From assembly GCA_024638645.1 (NCBI GenBank), contig JAHEJX010000011.1:1-57102 (forward strand): a stretch of DNA of 57,102 nt, in the 5' to 3' direction. Origin of the DNA: Actinomycetes bacterium. GTDB taxonomy: Bacteria > Actinomycetota > Acidimicrobiia > Spongiisociales > UBA5794. The notes beneath the pieces were generated by a model that did not search any database, had not been told where the DNA came from, and worked only from the letters and a program-made list of their open reading frames with translations. The position numbers and the translations under genes are program-made. Every line of letters starts with the position of its first letter. The first letter of the stretch is position 1. Shown here in pieces: positions 1-9,871 of this stretch.

Positions 1-1414
<1,414 letters not shown>

Positions 1415-1774
1415 TCAGGTGTCCTTTTCGACCAGGGCAGCCAAAACGCCGTTCACAAATGCTCCTGAACGTTGGGTTGAATACTCCTTGGCCAGCTCAA
1501 CAGCCTCTGAAATCACGACCGCCACCGGTGTGTCCGTATGCCGCAGCTCGAACAGCGCCAAACGCAGAATCGCGCGATCGACTGCAGGCATCCGCTCGAC
1601 CCGCCAGCCTGTGGCGGCTTGCGCCAGCTCGGTGTCGAGTTGCTTGCGTGCTTCCCACGTTCCGCCGGCGAGCTTGCGCGACCGCGACGACAGACCGACG
1701 AGAAGCGGTTCCCCCCCTGTGGCATCTGCGCTGTAGAGGGCGCACATGGCGTCGATACGAGCGTCGCGACTCAC
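1415..1774 (-). CDS. nusB: transcription antitermination factor NusB
   Basis: NusB binds boxA RNA together with S10 and supports rRNA antitermination. The 119-residue protein is slightly short for the family but carries the typical C-terminal helical half: WRVERMPAVDRAILRLALFE, then TPVAVVISEAVELAKEYS and the FVNGVLAAL end. The ATG at 1774 overlaps the efp stop by 4 nt (ATGA), so it is probably translated by coupling from efp. The efp-nusB pair is conserved in actinobacteria and closes the aroC-aroK-aroB-efp-nusB operon here. Confidence 0.93.
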   Translation of the reverse strand: MSRDARIDAMCALYSADATGGEPLLVGLSSRSRKLAGGTWEARKQLDTELAQAATGWRVERMPAVDRAILRLALFELRHTDTPVAVVISEAVELAKEYSTQRSGAFVNGVLAALVEKDT

Positions 1775-2331
1775 GAAACTCGAGTTATGTAGGAGCCGGT
1801 GCGCGTGTCGACCTTCACGATGTCGCCTTGTTCAATGAACAGCGGCCCCTGAATCACAAGCCCTGTCGCCAAGGTGACCGGCTTGGTGGCGCCGGATACG
1901 CGGTCGCCTTTGACGCCCGGCTCCGCGTACGTGACTTCGAGCTCCACGCTGGCAGGCAGCTCGATTCCGATCGGGTTTCCCTGGTAGGTGTGAAGTTGCA
2001 CCGTCATCGACTCCACCAGATAGTTGGCAACGTCTCCGACCAACTCGGTCGAAACTGTCATCTGCTCGAACGTCTCGAGGTTCATGCAAACAAAGCCCAT
2101 CTCGTCCGAATAGAGGTACTGATAGTCGGCTCGATCGATGATTGCGCGCGGCACGTTCTCTCCGGCGCGAAACGTCCGGTCCACTACAGCCCCGCTGTTG
2201 AGGTTGCGCAATTGGGTGCGCACGAACGCCTTACCTTTGCCTGGCTTGACGTGTTGGTATTCGAGGACCTGAAACAGGCCTTCCGGAAGGTCGAGTGCCA
2301 TACCCGGTTTGAGGTCATTCGTCGAAATCAT
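1771..2331 (-). CDS. efp: elongation factor P
   Basis: EF-P relieves ribosome stalling at polyproline stretches. The 186-residue protein has the three-barrel layout: a KOW-like N-domain with the tip loop PGKGKAF around Lys32, a middle OB domain, and a C-terminal OB domain ending GSYITRV. Lys32 is where bacteria modify EF-P, or where unmodified lysine acts in lineages with the actinobacterial-type loop. Length is standard. It lies 25 nt after aroB and overlaps nusB by 4 nt. In mycobacteria a dehydroquinase and a peptidase separate aroB from efp, and both are absent here. Confidence 0.97.
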   Translation of the reverse strand: MISTNDLKPGMALDLPEGLFQVLEYQHVKPGKGKAFVRTQLRNLNSGAVVDRTFRAGENVPRAIIDRADYQYLYSDEMGFVCMNLETFEQMTVSTELVGDVANYLVESMTVQLHTYQGNPIGIELPASVELEVTYAEPGVKGDRVSGATKPVTLATGLVIQGPLFIEQGDIVKVDTRTGSYITRVS

Positions 2332-2356
2332 GGAACTACACGTCTCCTAGTAGCCG

Positions 2357-3400
2357 TCATTCGATGCCGACGGCGCTCAAGGCGGCGTGTACGGTAGTCG
2401 GATCGACGGTCATCACGACCGGCTTCCCGAAGCTCTCGAGCAGGACCATTCTCAAGCCGGATTCGTCGCGCTTCTTGTCGAGTTTCATCGCGGCGCGGAT
2501 TTCTTCAGGATCGGCGGCCGGCGCGATGACAGGGAGACCCAGCTGCTCGATCAGGCGTTGCTGCCGCGGCGCCTCGCTGAATCCCGCAACCGCGGCAGAG
2601 GCGGCACCCGCCGCCACCATTCCGATGGCTACCGCATGACCATGGGGAATCTTCGTCACGTGCTCGATGGCGTGGCCCACAGTGTGTCCGTAGTTGAGAA
2701 TGGCGCGACGGCCCCGTTCGGTGAAGTCTTCGTTGACAACGCCCGCCTTCACTCTCACGGCTCGGATCACCACGTCGGTGATCGGTGCTTTCAGGCCATG
2801 CTCTTCGTAGAGCTCAATGAGTCCCTCGTCGGCTATGAATCCTGCCTTGACCGCTTCGGCTGTTCCCTCGATGAGGAGCTCGATCGGCAGCTCTTCGAGT
2901 ATGTCCGTGGCAACCAGAACTCTGGCCGGATGGCTGAAGACTCCTGCCAGGTTCTTGCCACCAATGTTGACAGCGGTCTTCCCTCCAATTGCGGCGTCGA
3001 CGGCGCCCAGCATGGTGGTAGGCACCAACACCGTCTCAATGCCCCGCAGATAGGTTGCCCCGATGAAACCCCCGACGTCGGTGGCTGCACCGCCGCCGAC
3101 GGCGATCAGCGTGTCGCTCCTGGTCAACGCCAGCTCGTTCATCCAAAGGAAGCAGTCCTCCGCAACCTGAAGCGTCTTGGCGGCTTCACGGTCGGGCAAT
3201 AGACGGATCGCACACTCCAGACCCTCGTCCTCGAGTATCGATGCGATACGCATTGCAACAGGGTTGACGCTCGGTTGGGAGACGATCGCAACTCGGCGCC
3301 TGGCCTGTCCCATCGGAAGCAGGTTCTGGCCTAGGACATCCGGCCCGATCCGAATCTCCGATACAGCCGAATCGGCCGCTCGAATCAGAATGCGTTCCAC
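2357..3400 (-). CDS. aroB: 3-dehydroquinate synthase
   Basis: Converts DAHP to 3-dehydroquinate, the second step of the shikimate pathway; uses NAD+ and a divalent metal. The 347-residue protein has the nucleotide-binding VGGGAATDVGGFIGATY block (about 101-117), the IGGKTAVNIGGKNLAG segment (about 138-153), and the metal ligands in GTAEAVKAG, NYGHTVGHAIEH and HGHAVAIGM. Length fits the family. The start overlaps the aroK end by 16 nt, so the two are co-translated. No dehydroquinase gene follows, so that step must be encoded elsewhere. Confidence 0.97.
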   Translation of the reverse strand: MERILIRAADSAVSEIRIGPDVLGQNLLPMGQARRRVAIVSQPSVNPVAMRIASILEDEGLECAIRLLPDREAAKTLQVAEDCFLWMNELALTRSDTLIAVGGGAATDVGGFIGATYLRGIETVLVPTTMLGAVDAAIGGKTAVNIGGKNLAGVFSHPARVLVATDILEELPIELLIEGTAEAVKAGFIADEGLIELYEEHGLKAPITDVVIRAVRVKAGVVNEDFTERGRRAILNYGHTVGHAIEHVTKIPHGHAVAIGMVAAGAASAAVAGFSEAPRQQRLIEQLGLPVIAPAADPEEIRAAMKLDKKRDESGLRMVLLESFGKPVVMTVDPTTVHAALSAVGIE

Positions 3401-3897
3401 AGTTCCTCGATCCTCGTTGCGACCGTGTCCAACAGAAGGCCATCGGTGGCAATGGTGGCATGAGCCGCTTCCCGGTAGGCGTCACTGCGCTCGTCGAGCA
3501 AGGCCCGCAGCTTGTTCGCCGGTTCCTCGTCCCGAAGCAGCGGACGACGGTTGGAATTGCCGACCCGCTCAGCCAGCGTGTCGACCCCCGCCTGCAACCA
3601 GATCACCACACCGGAACCTCTCATCCCTACAACGTTGGAGTGTCGCAATATCACGCCACCGCCGGTGGCGATCACACGCTCCGGGCCGTCGGCCAGCTCA
3701 GCAATGCATGCCGACTCCGCGTCCCGAAACGCGGCTTCTCCGTGATCTCGCCAGTACTCCGCAATGGAACACCCGAGACGCGACGCTACGACGTCATCGC
3801 TATCGACGAAACCGATTTCGAGTCGCTCTGCCACAAGCCGGCCAGCCGAGGACTTACCGGATCCCATCATCCCGACGAGCCAAAGGTGGCGCGCCAT
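3385..3897 (-). CDS. aroK: shikimate kinase
   Basis: Phosphorylates shikimate at the 3-hydroxyl with ATP. The 170-residue P-loop kinase has Walker A GMMGSGKSSAGR (9-20), the substrate-binding Asp pair DSDD (about 32-35), and the ATGGGVILR loop that binds shikimate. Length is typical. It sits 3 nt downstream of aroC and overlaps aroB by 16 nt, giving the contiguous order aroC-aroK-aroB in one transcript. Confidence 0.96.
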   Translation of the reverse strand: MARHLWLVGMMGSGKSSAGRLVAERLEIGFVDSDDVVASRLGCSIAEYWRDHGEAAFRDAESACIAELADGPERVIATGGGVILRHSNVVGMRGSGVVIWLQAGVDTLAERVGNSNRRPLLRDEEPANKLRALLDERSDAYREAAHATIATDGLLLDTVATRIEELWNAF

Positions 3898-3900
3898 CGT

Positions 3901-5052
3901 TTAGAAGGAGTCGAGACGCTTGCGATACGCGGCGACTGCTTCCTGGAGGTCACGCAGGGTGTCGCCACCGAACTTACGTTGGATCTCTTGGGCTACGACG
4001 ATGGCAACCATTTGCTCCATCACTACGCCGGCTGCAGGAACGGCGCACACGTCGCTGCGTTCCCGAAAAGCTTTGGTCGCTTCCTTGGTGCCAACATCCA
4101 CGGTGTCGAGGGGCCGCATGACCGTTGAGATCGGCTTCATGGCCGCTCGCACTCGAACCGGACCCCCGCTCGTCATGCCACCTTCGAGGCCGCCCGCCCG
4201 ATTTGTTCGTCTGGTGAACGCCCCGCCATCGTGATAGATCTCATCGTGGGCTTCGCTTCCGGGCCGAGCTGCCGTCTTGAAACCGTCGCCGACCTCGACC
4301 CCCTTGATGGCCTGAATCGACATGAGCGCCTCAGCAAGGCGGGCATCCAGTTTGCGATCGAAATGCACATGGCTCCCCACTCCCGGGGGCAAACCGTAGA
4401 CAAGCACTTCAGCTGTGCCGCCCAAAGTATCGCGGTCGGCTTTGGCCGCGTCGATGGCCGCGACCATTGCGGCTTCCGCCTGGCGTCCATATGCGCGTAC
4501 CGGGGACTGATCGATGCGATCGAGGTCATCGGGACCGGGTAGCTCCGCCTCCTCGGCAAACACATCTCCAATTGATACGACATGACTGATCACGTCGACG
4601 CCCACCCCGCGTAGAAGTTGTTTGGCTAGATAACCCGCCACAGTCCGCGCTGCGGTCTCTCTCGCAGAGGCCCTCTCCAGGATGTCTCTCGCATCGCGCC
4701 TGTCGTACTTCTGCATGCCGGCGAGGTCGGCATGTCCGGGACGTGGGGTAGTCAGCGGCTTCTTCGACTCCCCCGGCTCCGGAGACATTTCCTCTTGCCA
4801 CTTCGGCCATTCGGTATTGCGAATGACAACTGCAACGGGCGAGCCCAGTGTCTCTCCGAAGCGGACGCCGCCCATGATCTCCAGCTCATCGCGCTCGAGC
4901 TTCATCCGAGCGCCCCGACCGTACCCGGCCCGGCGCCGGATCAGCTCGTCTGCAATGCCCTCCGCCGCCACTTCGACACCGGCCGGCATTCCCTCAACGA
5001 TCGTCACGAGCCCCGGCCCGTGCGACTCTCCCGCGGTCAGAAAGCGAATCAT
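3901..5052 (-). CDS. aroC: chorismate synthase
   Basis: Makes chorismate from EPSP using reduced FMN, the last common step to aromatic amino acids and folate. The start is set at the ATG at 5052, where the product begins MIRFLTAGESHGPGL, the universal family N-terminus; the frame remains open for about 770 nt upstream, but that stretch overlaps the pilP-like gene and encodes no family sequence. The 383-residue product also shows ERASARETAARTVAG, GSEAHDE and the C-terminal GGMTSGGPVRVRAAMKP block. First gene of the aroC-aroK-aroB-efp-nusB run. Confidence 0.96.
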   Translation of the reverse strand: MIRFLTAGESHGPGLVTIVEGMPAGVEVAAEGIADELIRRRAGYGRGARMKLERDELEIMGGVRFGETLGSPVAVVIRNTEWPKWQEEMSPEPGESKKPLTTPRPGHADLAGMQKYDRRDARDILERASARETAARTVAGYLAKQLLRGVGVDVISHVVSIGDVFAEEAELPGPDDLDRIDQSPVRAYGRQAEAAMVAAIDAAKADRDTLGGTAEVLVYGLPPGVGSHVHFDRKLDARLAEALMSIQAIKGVEVGDGFKTAARPGSEAHDEIYHDGGAFTRRTNRAGGLEGGMTSGGPVRVRAAMKPISTVMRPLDTVDVGTKEATKAFRERSDVCAVPAAGVVMEQMVAIVVAQEIQRKFGGDTLRDLQEAVAAYRKRLDSF

Positions 5053-5169
5053 GTGGCGGCAAGGGTAGGCGTTCTGTTTGCCACCCGGCGCCAAGGCAAG
5101 GTATCTCGTATCAGGTTTCCAATGAACCTGTCGGGTAGCGGATATGGATACTGGCGGGGAGCCACGCAG

Positions 5170-5202
5170 AAAGGGAGCGGAAACTCGTCCCGCTCCCTTT
5201 CT
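5170..5202 (-). terminator. terminator after the pilus operon
   Basis: GAAAGGGAGCGG (5170-5181) pairs perfectly with CCGCTCCCTTTC (5191-5202) across a 9-nt loop. It lies 30 nt past the stop of the last pilus gene and before aroC. On the minus strand the stem is followed by a short T/C-rich run, and on the plus strand by TTCT, so it may act in both directions. It separates the pilus and aro transcription units. Confidence 0.75.
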
Positions 5203-5231
5203 TCTCGGGGCTCCGTTTTGCCAACGGAGTT

Positions 5232-5762
5232 CTATTTGAGGATCTCTTGACCAACGGATAGCTCGAAGGCGCTGTCGCCAAACATGAACACGCCCTTGGT
5301 TTCCTCCAAACTGATGACCTTGTACGAGCCTGCAAACGTCTCCCCCACACCAACGTCGTAGCTGATGCCGTTGACGATCATGGTCGCCCGCAGAATGCCT
5401 GCCACATCTCGGATCTCCTGAAGCGTGAGCACGGTGCCGGAAGGGTTGAAACCCCCGGTGCCGCCGCCACCGGTGCCCCCCACACCTGGTTGGCCGGCAA
5501 CCGGTGAGTCCTCGGTGATCAGCGGTCGGAACGGATCTCGTGGCTGCGATACCTGGAAACCGCCGGAGACGATGGCGCTCGGCGCCGCCGCCTGCACCTC
5601 CACCGTCGGCGCGGAAGCCGAGGCCGGCGGGCTCGTCTCGGCAGCAGCCGACGAAGGCGCAAGCACGCCGGAGGTGAACACCATCCAGGTCAGGCCAATA
5701 GCCGCCGCAAGCATCAGCAGAGCTACTGCGGTTGCTGCGATCGGACGCATGGCGCGCTGCAT
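5232..5762 (-). CDS. PilP-like type IV pilus inner-membrane lipoprotein analogue
   Basis: 176 residues, last gene of the pilM-N-O block. It has one N-terminal transmembrane segment (about 10-32), an Ala/Ser/Pro-rich linker, the motif SQPRDPFRPL (about 73-82) characteristic of PilP/GspC-like proteins, a Gly-rich stretch, and a small beta domain ending ELSVGQEIL. In diderms PilP joins PilN/PilO to the PilQ secretin; no secretin gene is present here. It has a membrane anchor and no lipobox Cys. The ATG overlaps the pilO stop by 1 nt. Assignment as a PilP counterpart rests on position and the RDPFRP motif; the overall match is weak. Confidence 0.65.
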   Translation of the reverse strand: MQRAMRPIAATAVALLMLAAAIGLTWMVFTSGVLAPSSAAAETSPPASASAPTVEVQAAAPSAIVSGGFQVSQPRDPFRPLITEDSPVAGQPGVGGTGGGGTGGFNPSGTVLTLQEIRDVAGILRATMIVNGISYDVGVGETFAGSYKVISLEETKGVFMFGDSAFELSVGQEILK

Positions 5763-6460
5763 CAGATGTCCTCCCCAGAACCGTCGTCGATTTCGGCTGA
5801 ACCCTGCGGGACGTCCACACCTTGGGACGAGGACCCGGAAGCCGGGTTGCGGGTGAAGATGCGCAGAGTGATATCTGCGGACAGGAGATCGAGGTTGGGC
5901 CGTATCCGAGGCTCGGTCACGACTTCTCCCTCTTCGCCTTCCGGCGGCTCCGCAAGCTCGGGCAGGTCCTCGGCCGGCATCGGGGTCAATCCGATCCCGT
6001 CGACTCTTACAAGGCGGTTCAACGCCTCGATGCCGTATAGGAACCCGAGAATCTCGAAGTACTCCCCTTCGATCGAGATCGCTATCGGCACCTCGAAACC
6101 GCCCGTGAGGGGATCGGCGACCGGAGGCGTCAGTGAGATGGAGGACAGTTCAACACCGGTGCTCTCGGCGAGGAAGGTGATGTCTTCGATGAAGGCGTCG
6201 GCCTGTGGGGTTGTCGGAATGCTGGCTTCCATCTCGCCGATGGCGAATAGGTAGGACAGCTCGTTGTCCTTGATCCCTTGAAGTGTGCTGAGGCGGGTGC
6301 GCAACGTGGATTCGCGAAGAATGGCATTGTCGTACTCGGCGTCCGCCGCAGCGATGGCATCTCGCCGGGGCGAGAAGAAGAACACGAACCAAAGCACGGT
6401 GATCAGAATCAAGACCAGGAATCCGAGCAGGAGTTTGGTGCGGCTGCCTGTTGGGCTCAT
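5762..6460 (-). CDS. pilO: type IV pilus alignment protein PilO
   Basis: 232 residues with a short cytoplasmic N-terminus, one transmembrane helix (about 9-30), a coiled-coil stretch (about 35-65, rich in Ala, Glu, Arg and Leu) and a ferredoxin-like periplasmic-type domain. The segments SIPTTPQADAFIEDITFLAE and FEVPIAISIEGEYFEILGFL are typical of PilO. It pairs with PilN to connect the cytoplasmic PilM ring to the outer parts of the machine. The acidic C-terminal tail (GSAEIDDGSGEDI) is an extension. It overlaps the neighbours on both sides (4 nt with pilN, 1 nt with the pilP-like gene). Confidence 0.88.
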   Translation of the reverse strand: MSPTGSRTKLLLGFLVLILITVLWFVFFFSPRRDAIAAADAEYDNAILRESTLRTRLSTLQGIKDNELSYLFAIGEMEASIPTTPQADAFIEDITFLAESTGVELSSISLTPPVADPLTGGFEVPIAISIEGEYFEILGFLYGIEALNRLVRVDGIGLTPMPAEDLPELAEPPEGEEGEVVTEPRIRPNLDLLSADITLRIFTRNPASGSSSQGVDVPQGSAEIDDGSGEDI

Positions 6461-7074
6461 AGACCCGTCCTCGGTATTCGGGTCTCCAGCCGATCGCTAC
6501 GGGCTGCCGGCGTGAGCGAGGTCTGCGAGACAAAATTGACGACGGGCGCCTCACCAATGAGTCCTTCGCTCACGTTGGTCACCCAGGTTCCGGTTGCAGC
6601 CGGAAATCGATCTGAATCGAGCGAGCGAAGCCAGGCGGATACGTCCGGAAAATCGAACCCGACACCGGTCACCGAGAGCGAACCAACCGCCGCCGTGGTG
6701 GGGTCCGTATCGACCGAGCCGCGAAAGCTCTGGAGCCACACTGAGTCGGGGAGGATTCGGCCAAGATCGTTGAGGATGCGCCCCCAGGACAAGTCGTCGG
6801 CCAAGGCAGCCTCCATCAGCGCAACGTTGGCGTCGTACTCGGTCACGAGCCCTTCAATGCCTTGGAAGTCCGCCACCTGGAGCTCGAGTTGAAGGTTGAG
6901 ATCGAGCTGAGCAGCCGACTGCTGCTCGGCTTCGTTGACTCTCGTCTGCCAGAGCAGGGTGATAACCACCAGGATCCCGAGGTACACGAGACCGAACAGG
7001 AGAAGGCGAGCCACCCTCTCTCGAGCCTGTTCCTTGACATGGGCTTCGGGGGGCAGCAGGTTGATTGACCGCAT
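6457..7074 (-). CDS. pilN: type IV pilus assembly protein PilN
   Basis: 205 residues beginning MRSINLLPPEA. The INLLP motif is the part of PilN that docks into a groove of PilM. One transmembrane helix (about 25-43) is followed by a coiled coil and a small alpha/beta domain with WGRILNDLGRILPDSVWLQS, conserved in PilN. It overlaps pilM by 1 nt and pilO by 4 nt, consistent with stoichiometric co-translation of the alignment subcomplex. Confidence 0.9.
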   Translation of the reverse strand: MRSINLLPPEAHVKEQARERVARLLLFGLVYLGILVVITLLWQTRVNEAEQQSAAQLDLNLQLELQVADFQGIEGLVTEYDANVALMEAALADDLSWGRILNDLGRILPDSVWLQSFRGSVDTDPTTAAVGSLSVTGVGFDFPDVSAWLRSLDSDRFPAATGTWVTNVSEGLIGEAPVVNFVSQTSLTPAARSDRLETRIPRTGL

Positions 7075-8138
7075 CAGACCTCACCCCATAGAGCAAGACC
7101 CACTGCGGTGGGTATCACGGGCTGCGCGTCGAGGATCTCGTCATCGGTCATCTCGATCTTGCCGACCTCGAACATGTCGAGCACCCGCGCCGGTTCCACA
7201 GCTACGCCAAGAGAGCGTCCGAAGCGGTTGGCCAGGTGCGGTAGCCGGGCTGCGTTGCCTGCGACCACAAGACGTTCGACACGTTCTTCGCCCGATGACG
7301 CCTCGAAATAGTTGACGGAGCTGCGAAGCTCTTCGATGAGGGCGTCTGCCTGTTCGGTGAGGATCCGGCGAGCTTTGGAGACATCGTCGTCGTCGCCCGG
7401 CATCCCCATGGGTTCTACGCCGACGGTGCGTTTCAGTTCCTCTGCACTCTCCGCATCGAGGTCCAGTCCATCGCGCAGAGCCGCCGTGAAGTCGTCGCCG
7501 CCTCGCGGGAGCAGTCGCACGAAGTGCGCTGTTCCGGCCCTCGCAATGACTACCTGGGTAATCGAGGCCCCGATGTCCACGATTGCTTGCAGCGGGGTGC
7601 CAAGCCCGGCCTCCATGCCGAAGATCGCTCGCACCAATGCAAAAGCCTGCAAATCGACCGCGGTCGGCGCCACCTTGGCCGACTCCATCACTCTTATCAA
7701 TGAGTCGACAATGTCACGGTGCACGGCGACAGCCAGGATCGACTCCATGGGTTCGCCGTCCGGCGTCACGAATTGCTCGAGTGGTACGAAGTCCAGAACC
7801 GCTTCGTCGACGGCAATTGGAATGGAGTCCTGCACCTGAAAGGGCAGGGCCTCAGTCAGCTCTTCATGACCCATCTGCGGCACATCCACCTGCCGAACAG
7901 CGAGACGCTGGTTGGCGGTGCCGACTATGACTCGCTTGCGAGGGAGCTTGTTTCGCTTCCAAAGTGCCGCAACGGCCTCGGCGACCGCGCCCTCGTCGAC
8001 GATTTCGCCTCCGCTCACGGCGCCGGCGGGAAGCGGCATCTCGGCATAGCGTCGAACAATCCGATTCGACTTGCCGGTATCGACAACTGCGGCGCGAACC
8101 GCATTGCCACCAATATCTAGACCTACGGTCACAGCCAC
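7074..8138 (-). CDS. pilM: type IV pilus assembly ATPase-fold protein PilM
   Basis: 354-residue actin-fold (ASKHA) cytoplasmic protein that binds PilN and forms the inner ring around the pilus motor. It has the phosphate-1 loop VGLDIGGNAVRAAVVD (5-20), the EALPFQVQDSIPI segment, the second phosphate loop VDIGASITQVVIA, and the adenosine motif LVVAGNAARLPHL. The start is GTG at 8138, preceded by a GGCGGAG ribosome-binding site at 7 nt. A 183-nt spacer separates it from pilD, so the M-N-O-P block may have its own promoter. Confidence 0.93.
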   Translation of the reverse strand: MAVTVGLDIGGNAVRAAVVDTGKSNRIVRRYAEMPLPAGAVSGGEIVDEGAVAEAVAALWKRNKLPRKRVIVGTANQRLAVRQVDVPQMGHEELTEALPFQVQDSIPIAVDEAVLDFVPLEQFVTPDGEPMESILAVAVHRDIVDSLIRVMESAKVAPTAVDLQAFALVRAIFGMEAGLGTPLQAIVDIGASITQVVIARAGTAHFVRLLPRGGDDFTAALRDGLDLDAESAEELKRTVGVEPMGMPGDDDDVSKARRILTEQADALIEELRSSVNYFEASSGEERVERLVVAGNAARLPHLANRFGRSLGVAVEPARVLDMFEVGKIEMTDDEILDAQPVIPTAVGLALWGEV

Positions 8139-8321
8139 TAGGTCACTCCGCCTATAACTCAGCTAAATGGGCCCCGTCGGCGAAGGAATTACAGCAATGT
8201 CATTCGCCGGGCGCGAGAGTACTGAGCAGAGGGGATTACACCAAGGATCGGAGAGGTCAGCGCCCAGTTGCGGGTATCCAGTGGACAGAGGGTTTGGATG
8301 ACGGCACTAGTTACGGCCTAT

Positions 8322-9095
8322 TCAATTCAGGTACCAGTCGATTATGGCCTGGCCGACGTAGACGGCGAGGTAGGCGCCGATCACCATGTACGGTCCAAAC
8401 GGGATCGCATCTTTGCGCCCCTTGATCCGAGTGACGAGTAGGAAGATCGAGACCACTCCCCCGACGACGAACGGCAGGACGATGGCAACGACGAGTTGAC
8501 CCCAGTCCAGATAGGTCGCATATAGCCCGAGGAAGGCGGCGAGTTTGACGTCCCCAAAGCCGAACCCGCCCTTGGCTATGAGAGCGACAACGAAGAGTGC
8601 CGCGAAGTAGACCAACCCGCCGAGGACGGCCCGGCCGTAGTCGGCGATCTGGCCGTCGACCAGTGCACCCAACCCGAGCAAGACGACGGCGGCGCCACTG
8701 CTCGGGAAGAGAATGCGATTGGGTATCAGCTTGTGGTCGAGGTCGGTGAGAGTGAGGGCGACTGTTACTCCGACGAACCACAAATAGGCAGGCAGCACCC
8801 CAACGACACCGAATTCCGCATACGTGAGAACGAACAGCGCCGCGGTCGCCAACTCAACGATCGGGTAGCGCAGCGAGATCTTGGCGCCGCAGTGGCGACA
8901 CTTGCCACGCAAGAGGAGCCAGCTCACCACAGGGATGTTGTCGCGCCACTCGAGAAGATGATCGCAACTCGGGCACGCAGATCGCGGGGCAACGACGCTG
9001 CGCTTCAACGGCACTCGGTAGGCGACAACGTTGATGAACGAGCCGACGATCAGGCCGAGTATTGCAATGGGGATGCCGAAGAGGATTTCGGACAT
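8322..9095 (-). CDS. pilD: type IV prepilin peptidase / N-methyltransferase PilD
   Basis: Integral membrane aspartyl protease that cleaves prepilins after Gly and methylates the new N-terminus. The 257-residue protein keeps the N-terminal methylase domain with CPSC (41-44) and CRHC (66-69), the first catalytic Asp region LTDLDHKLIPN (116-126), and the GFGFGD motif (177-182). About seven to eight transmembrane segments are apparent. Its substrates here should include PilA and the PilV and PilW types encoded at 26.5-28.7 kb. As I recall, mycobacteria keep a prepilin-peptidase homologue at this same spot beside aroE but lack the other pilus genes. Confidence 0.95.
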   Translation of the reverse strand: MSEILFGIPIAILGLIVGSFINVVAYRVPLKRSVVAPRSACPSCDHLLEWRDNIPVVSWLLLRGKCRHCGAKISLRYPIVELATAALFVLTYAEFGVVGVLPAYLWFVGVTVALTLTDLDHKLIPNRILFPSSGAAVVLLGLGALVDGQIADYGRAVLGGLVYFAALFVVALIAKGGFGFGDVKLAAFLGLYATYLDWGQLVVAIVLPFVVGGVVSIFLLVTRIKGRKDAIPFGPYMVIGAYLAVYVGQAIIDWYLN

Positions 9096-9182
9096 AGGTT
9101 TCGTTTCGTCTGCCGGCGCCGCAGCGTAGGTTCAGTGCACCGGGTCGTTGATGATTTGCCCGACTGAGGCGGGATACAGAAA

Positions 9183-9206
9183 GGGGATGGACCGAAGCCC
9201 ATCCCC
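9183..9206 (-). terminator. terminator after pilA
   Basis: On the minus strand GGGGATGG (9206-9199) pairs with CCATCCCC (9190-9183) across a short loop containing TTCGG, followed directly by TTTC. It lies 27 nt beyond the pilA stop and before pilD, so it would limit read-through from a strongly expressed pilin gene into the assembly genes. Confidence 0.75.
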
Positions 9207-9232
9207 AATCCGCTTGCTTGAGAAGCTGTCCC

Positions 9233-9739
9233 TTAGGGAACGGCCGGGAACCCGGTGTTGCTCCAAGCCACGGCCGCCGTGCTTGCCGGGGCACCGGCGG
9301 CGGCCGGGCAAGTGATTGCCGAGGCGCTTGCGCCGTAGAAAGTGCCGCCGGTCGCAGAAGAGTCCTCAAAGATGGCAAAGAAATTGCCAGAGGCGCTCGC
9401 CTGCTGCAGGCAGACCGCATCGTCGTTGGCGGCTACGGACATGTCGACGAAAACGCCGGCGTCTGTTGCCGCTGTCGTGTTGATTACCAGTGTCGGCTCG
9501 AACTCTTTCAGGTCCGCCTCAGTCTCGGTAAACGCACCGGAGTCCGTCCATACAGCCTTCTCGCCGAGAAGGGTGTTACGGAGGTCCGCTTGCGCCGAAC
9601 GATCCTGAGCCCGGTTCCTGAAGCCGAGGAATGAGGGGATGGCGATGGCAACCAAAACTGCAATGATCAGTACCACAACCATCAGCTCAATGAGAGTGAA
9701 GCCCTCTTCCTTGTCGAGACGCTCGCGCATCCAACGCAT
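9233..9739 (-). CDS. pilA: major type IV pilin PilA
   Basis: 168-residue prepilin. The class III signal is short and charged, with cleavage predicted at EEG13|F14TLIEL; Glu at +5 (E18) is present and the hydrophobic alpha-1 helix LMVVVLIIAVLVAIAIP follows. The globular domain is Ala/Ser/Thr-rich, with two Cys (in AVCLQQ and AITCPA) that could form the C-terminal disulfide loop. A good ribosome-binding site (GGAGG) precedes the ATG. The gene is flanked by a hairpin on the upstream side and a terminator downstream, which fits a separately abundant transcript. It has no paralogue in the window. Confidence 0.94.
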   Translation of the reverse strand: MRWMRERLDKEEGFTLIELMVVVLIIAVLVAIAIPSFLGFRNRAQDRSAQADLRNTLLGEKAVWTDSGAFTETEADLKEFEPTLVINTTAATDAGVFVDMSVAANDDAVCLQQASASGNFFAIFEDSSATGGTFYGASASAITCPAAAGAPASTAAVAWSNTGFPAVP

Positions 9740-9772
9740 GGAATTGTCCTCCGTCTTGTTGGCTTTCGGAAT

Positions 9773-9793
9773 GGGGCCGACTCTTTCGGCCCC
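9773..9793 (-). other. strong hairpin between pilC and pilA
   Basis: GGGGCCGA (9773-9780) and TCGGCCCC (9786-9793) form an 8-bp GC-rich stem with a 5-nt loop, about 80 nt past pilC and 34 nt before pilA. No T-run follows on the minus strand. It could be a partial terminator, an RNase-processing boundary that stabilises pilA mRNA, or a roadblock separating motor-gene and pilin expression. Confidence 0.5.
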
Positions 9794-9871
9794 TCCCCCC
9801 TTATCGGCTGTAGCGGCCTCGTCGGTTGAGGACTTTCTGCCACGCAGAGCAGTGGATCAGACCGGTTTGGT

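Noticed and set aside
5053..5820. Open frame that would extend chorismate synthase by about 250 residues
   Set aside because: It runs antisense-free but across the whole pilP-like gene and a terminator, and the encoded residues resemble no protein. The family start at 5052 is unambiguous.
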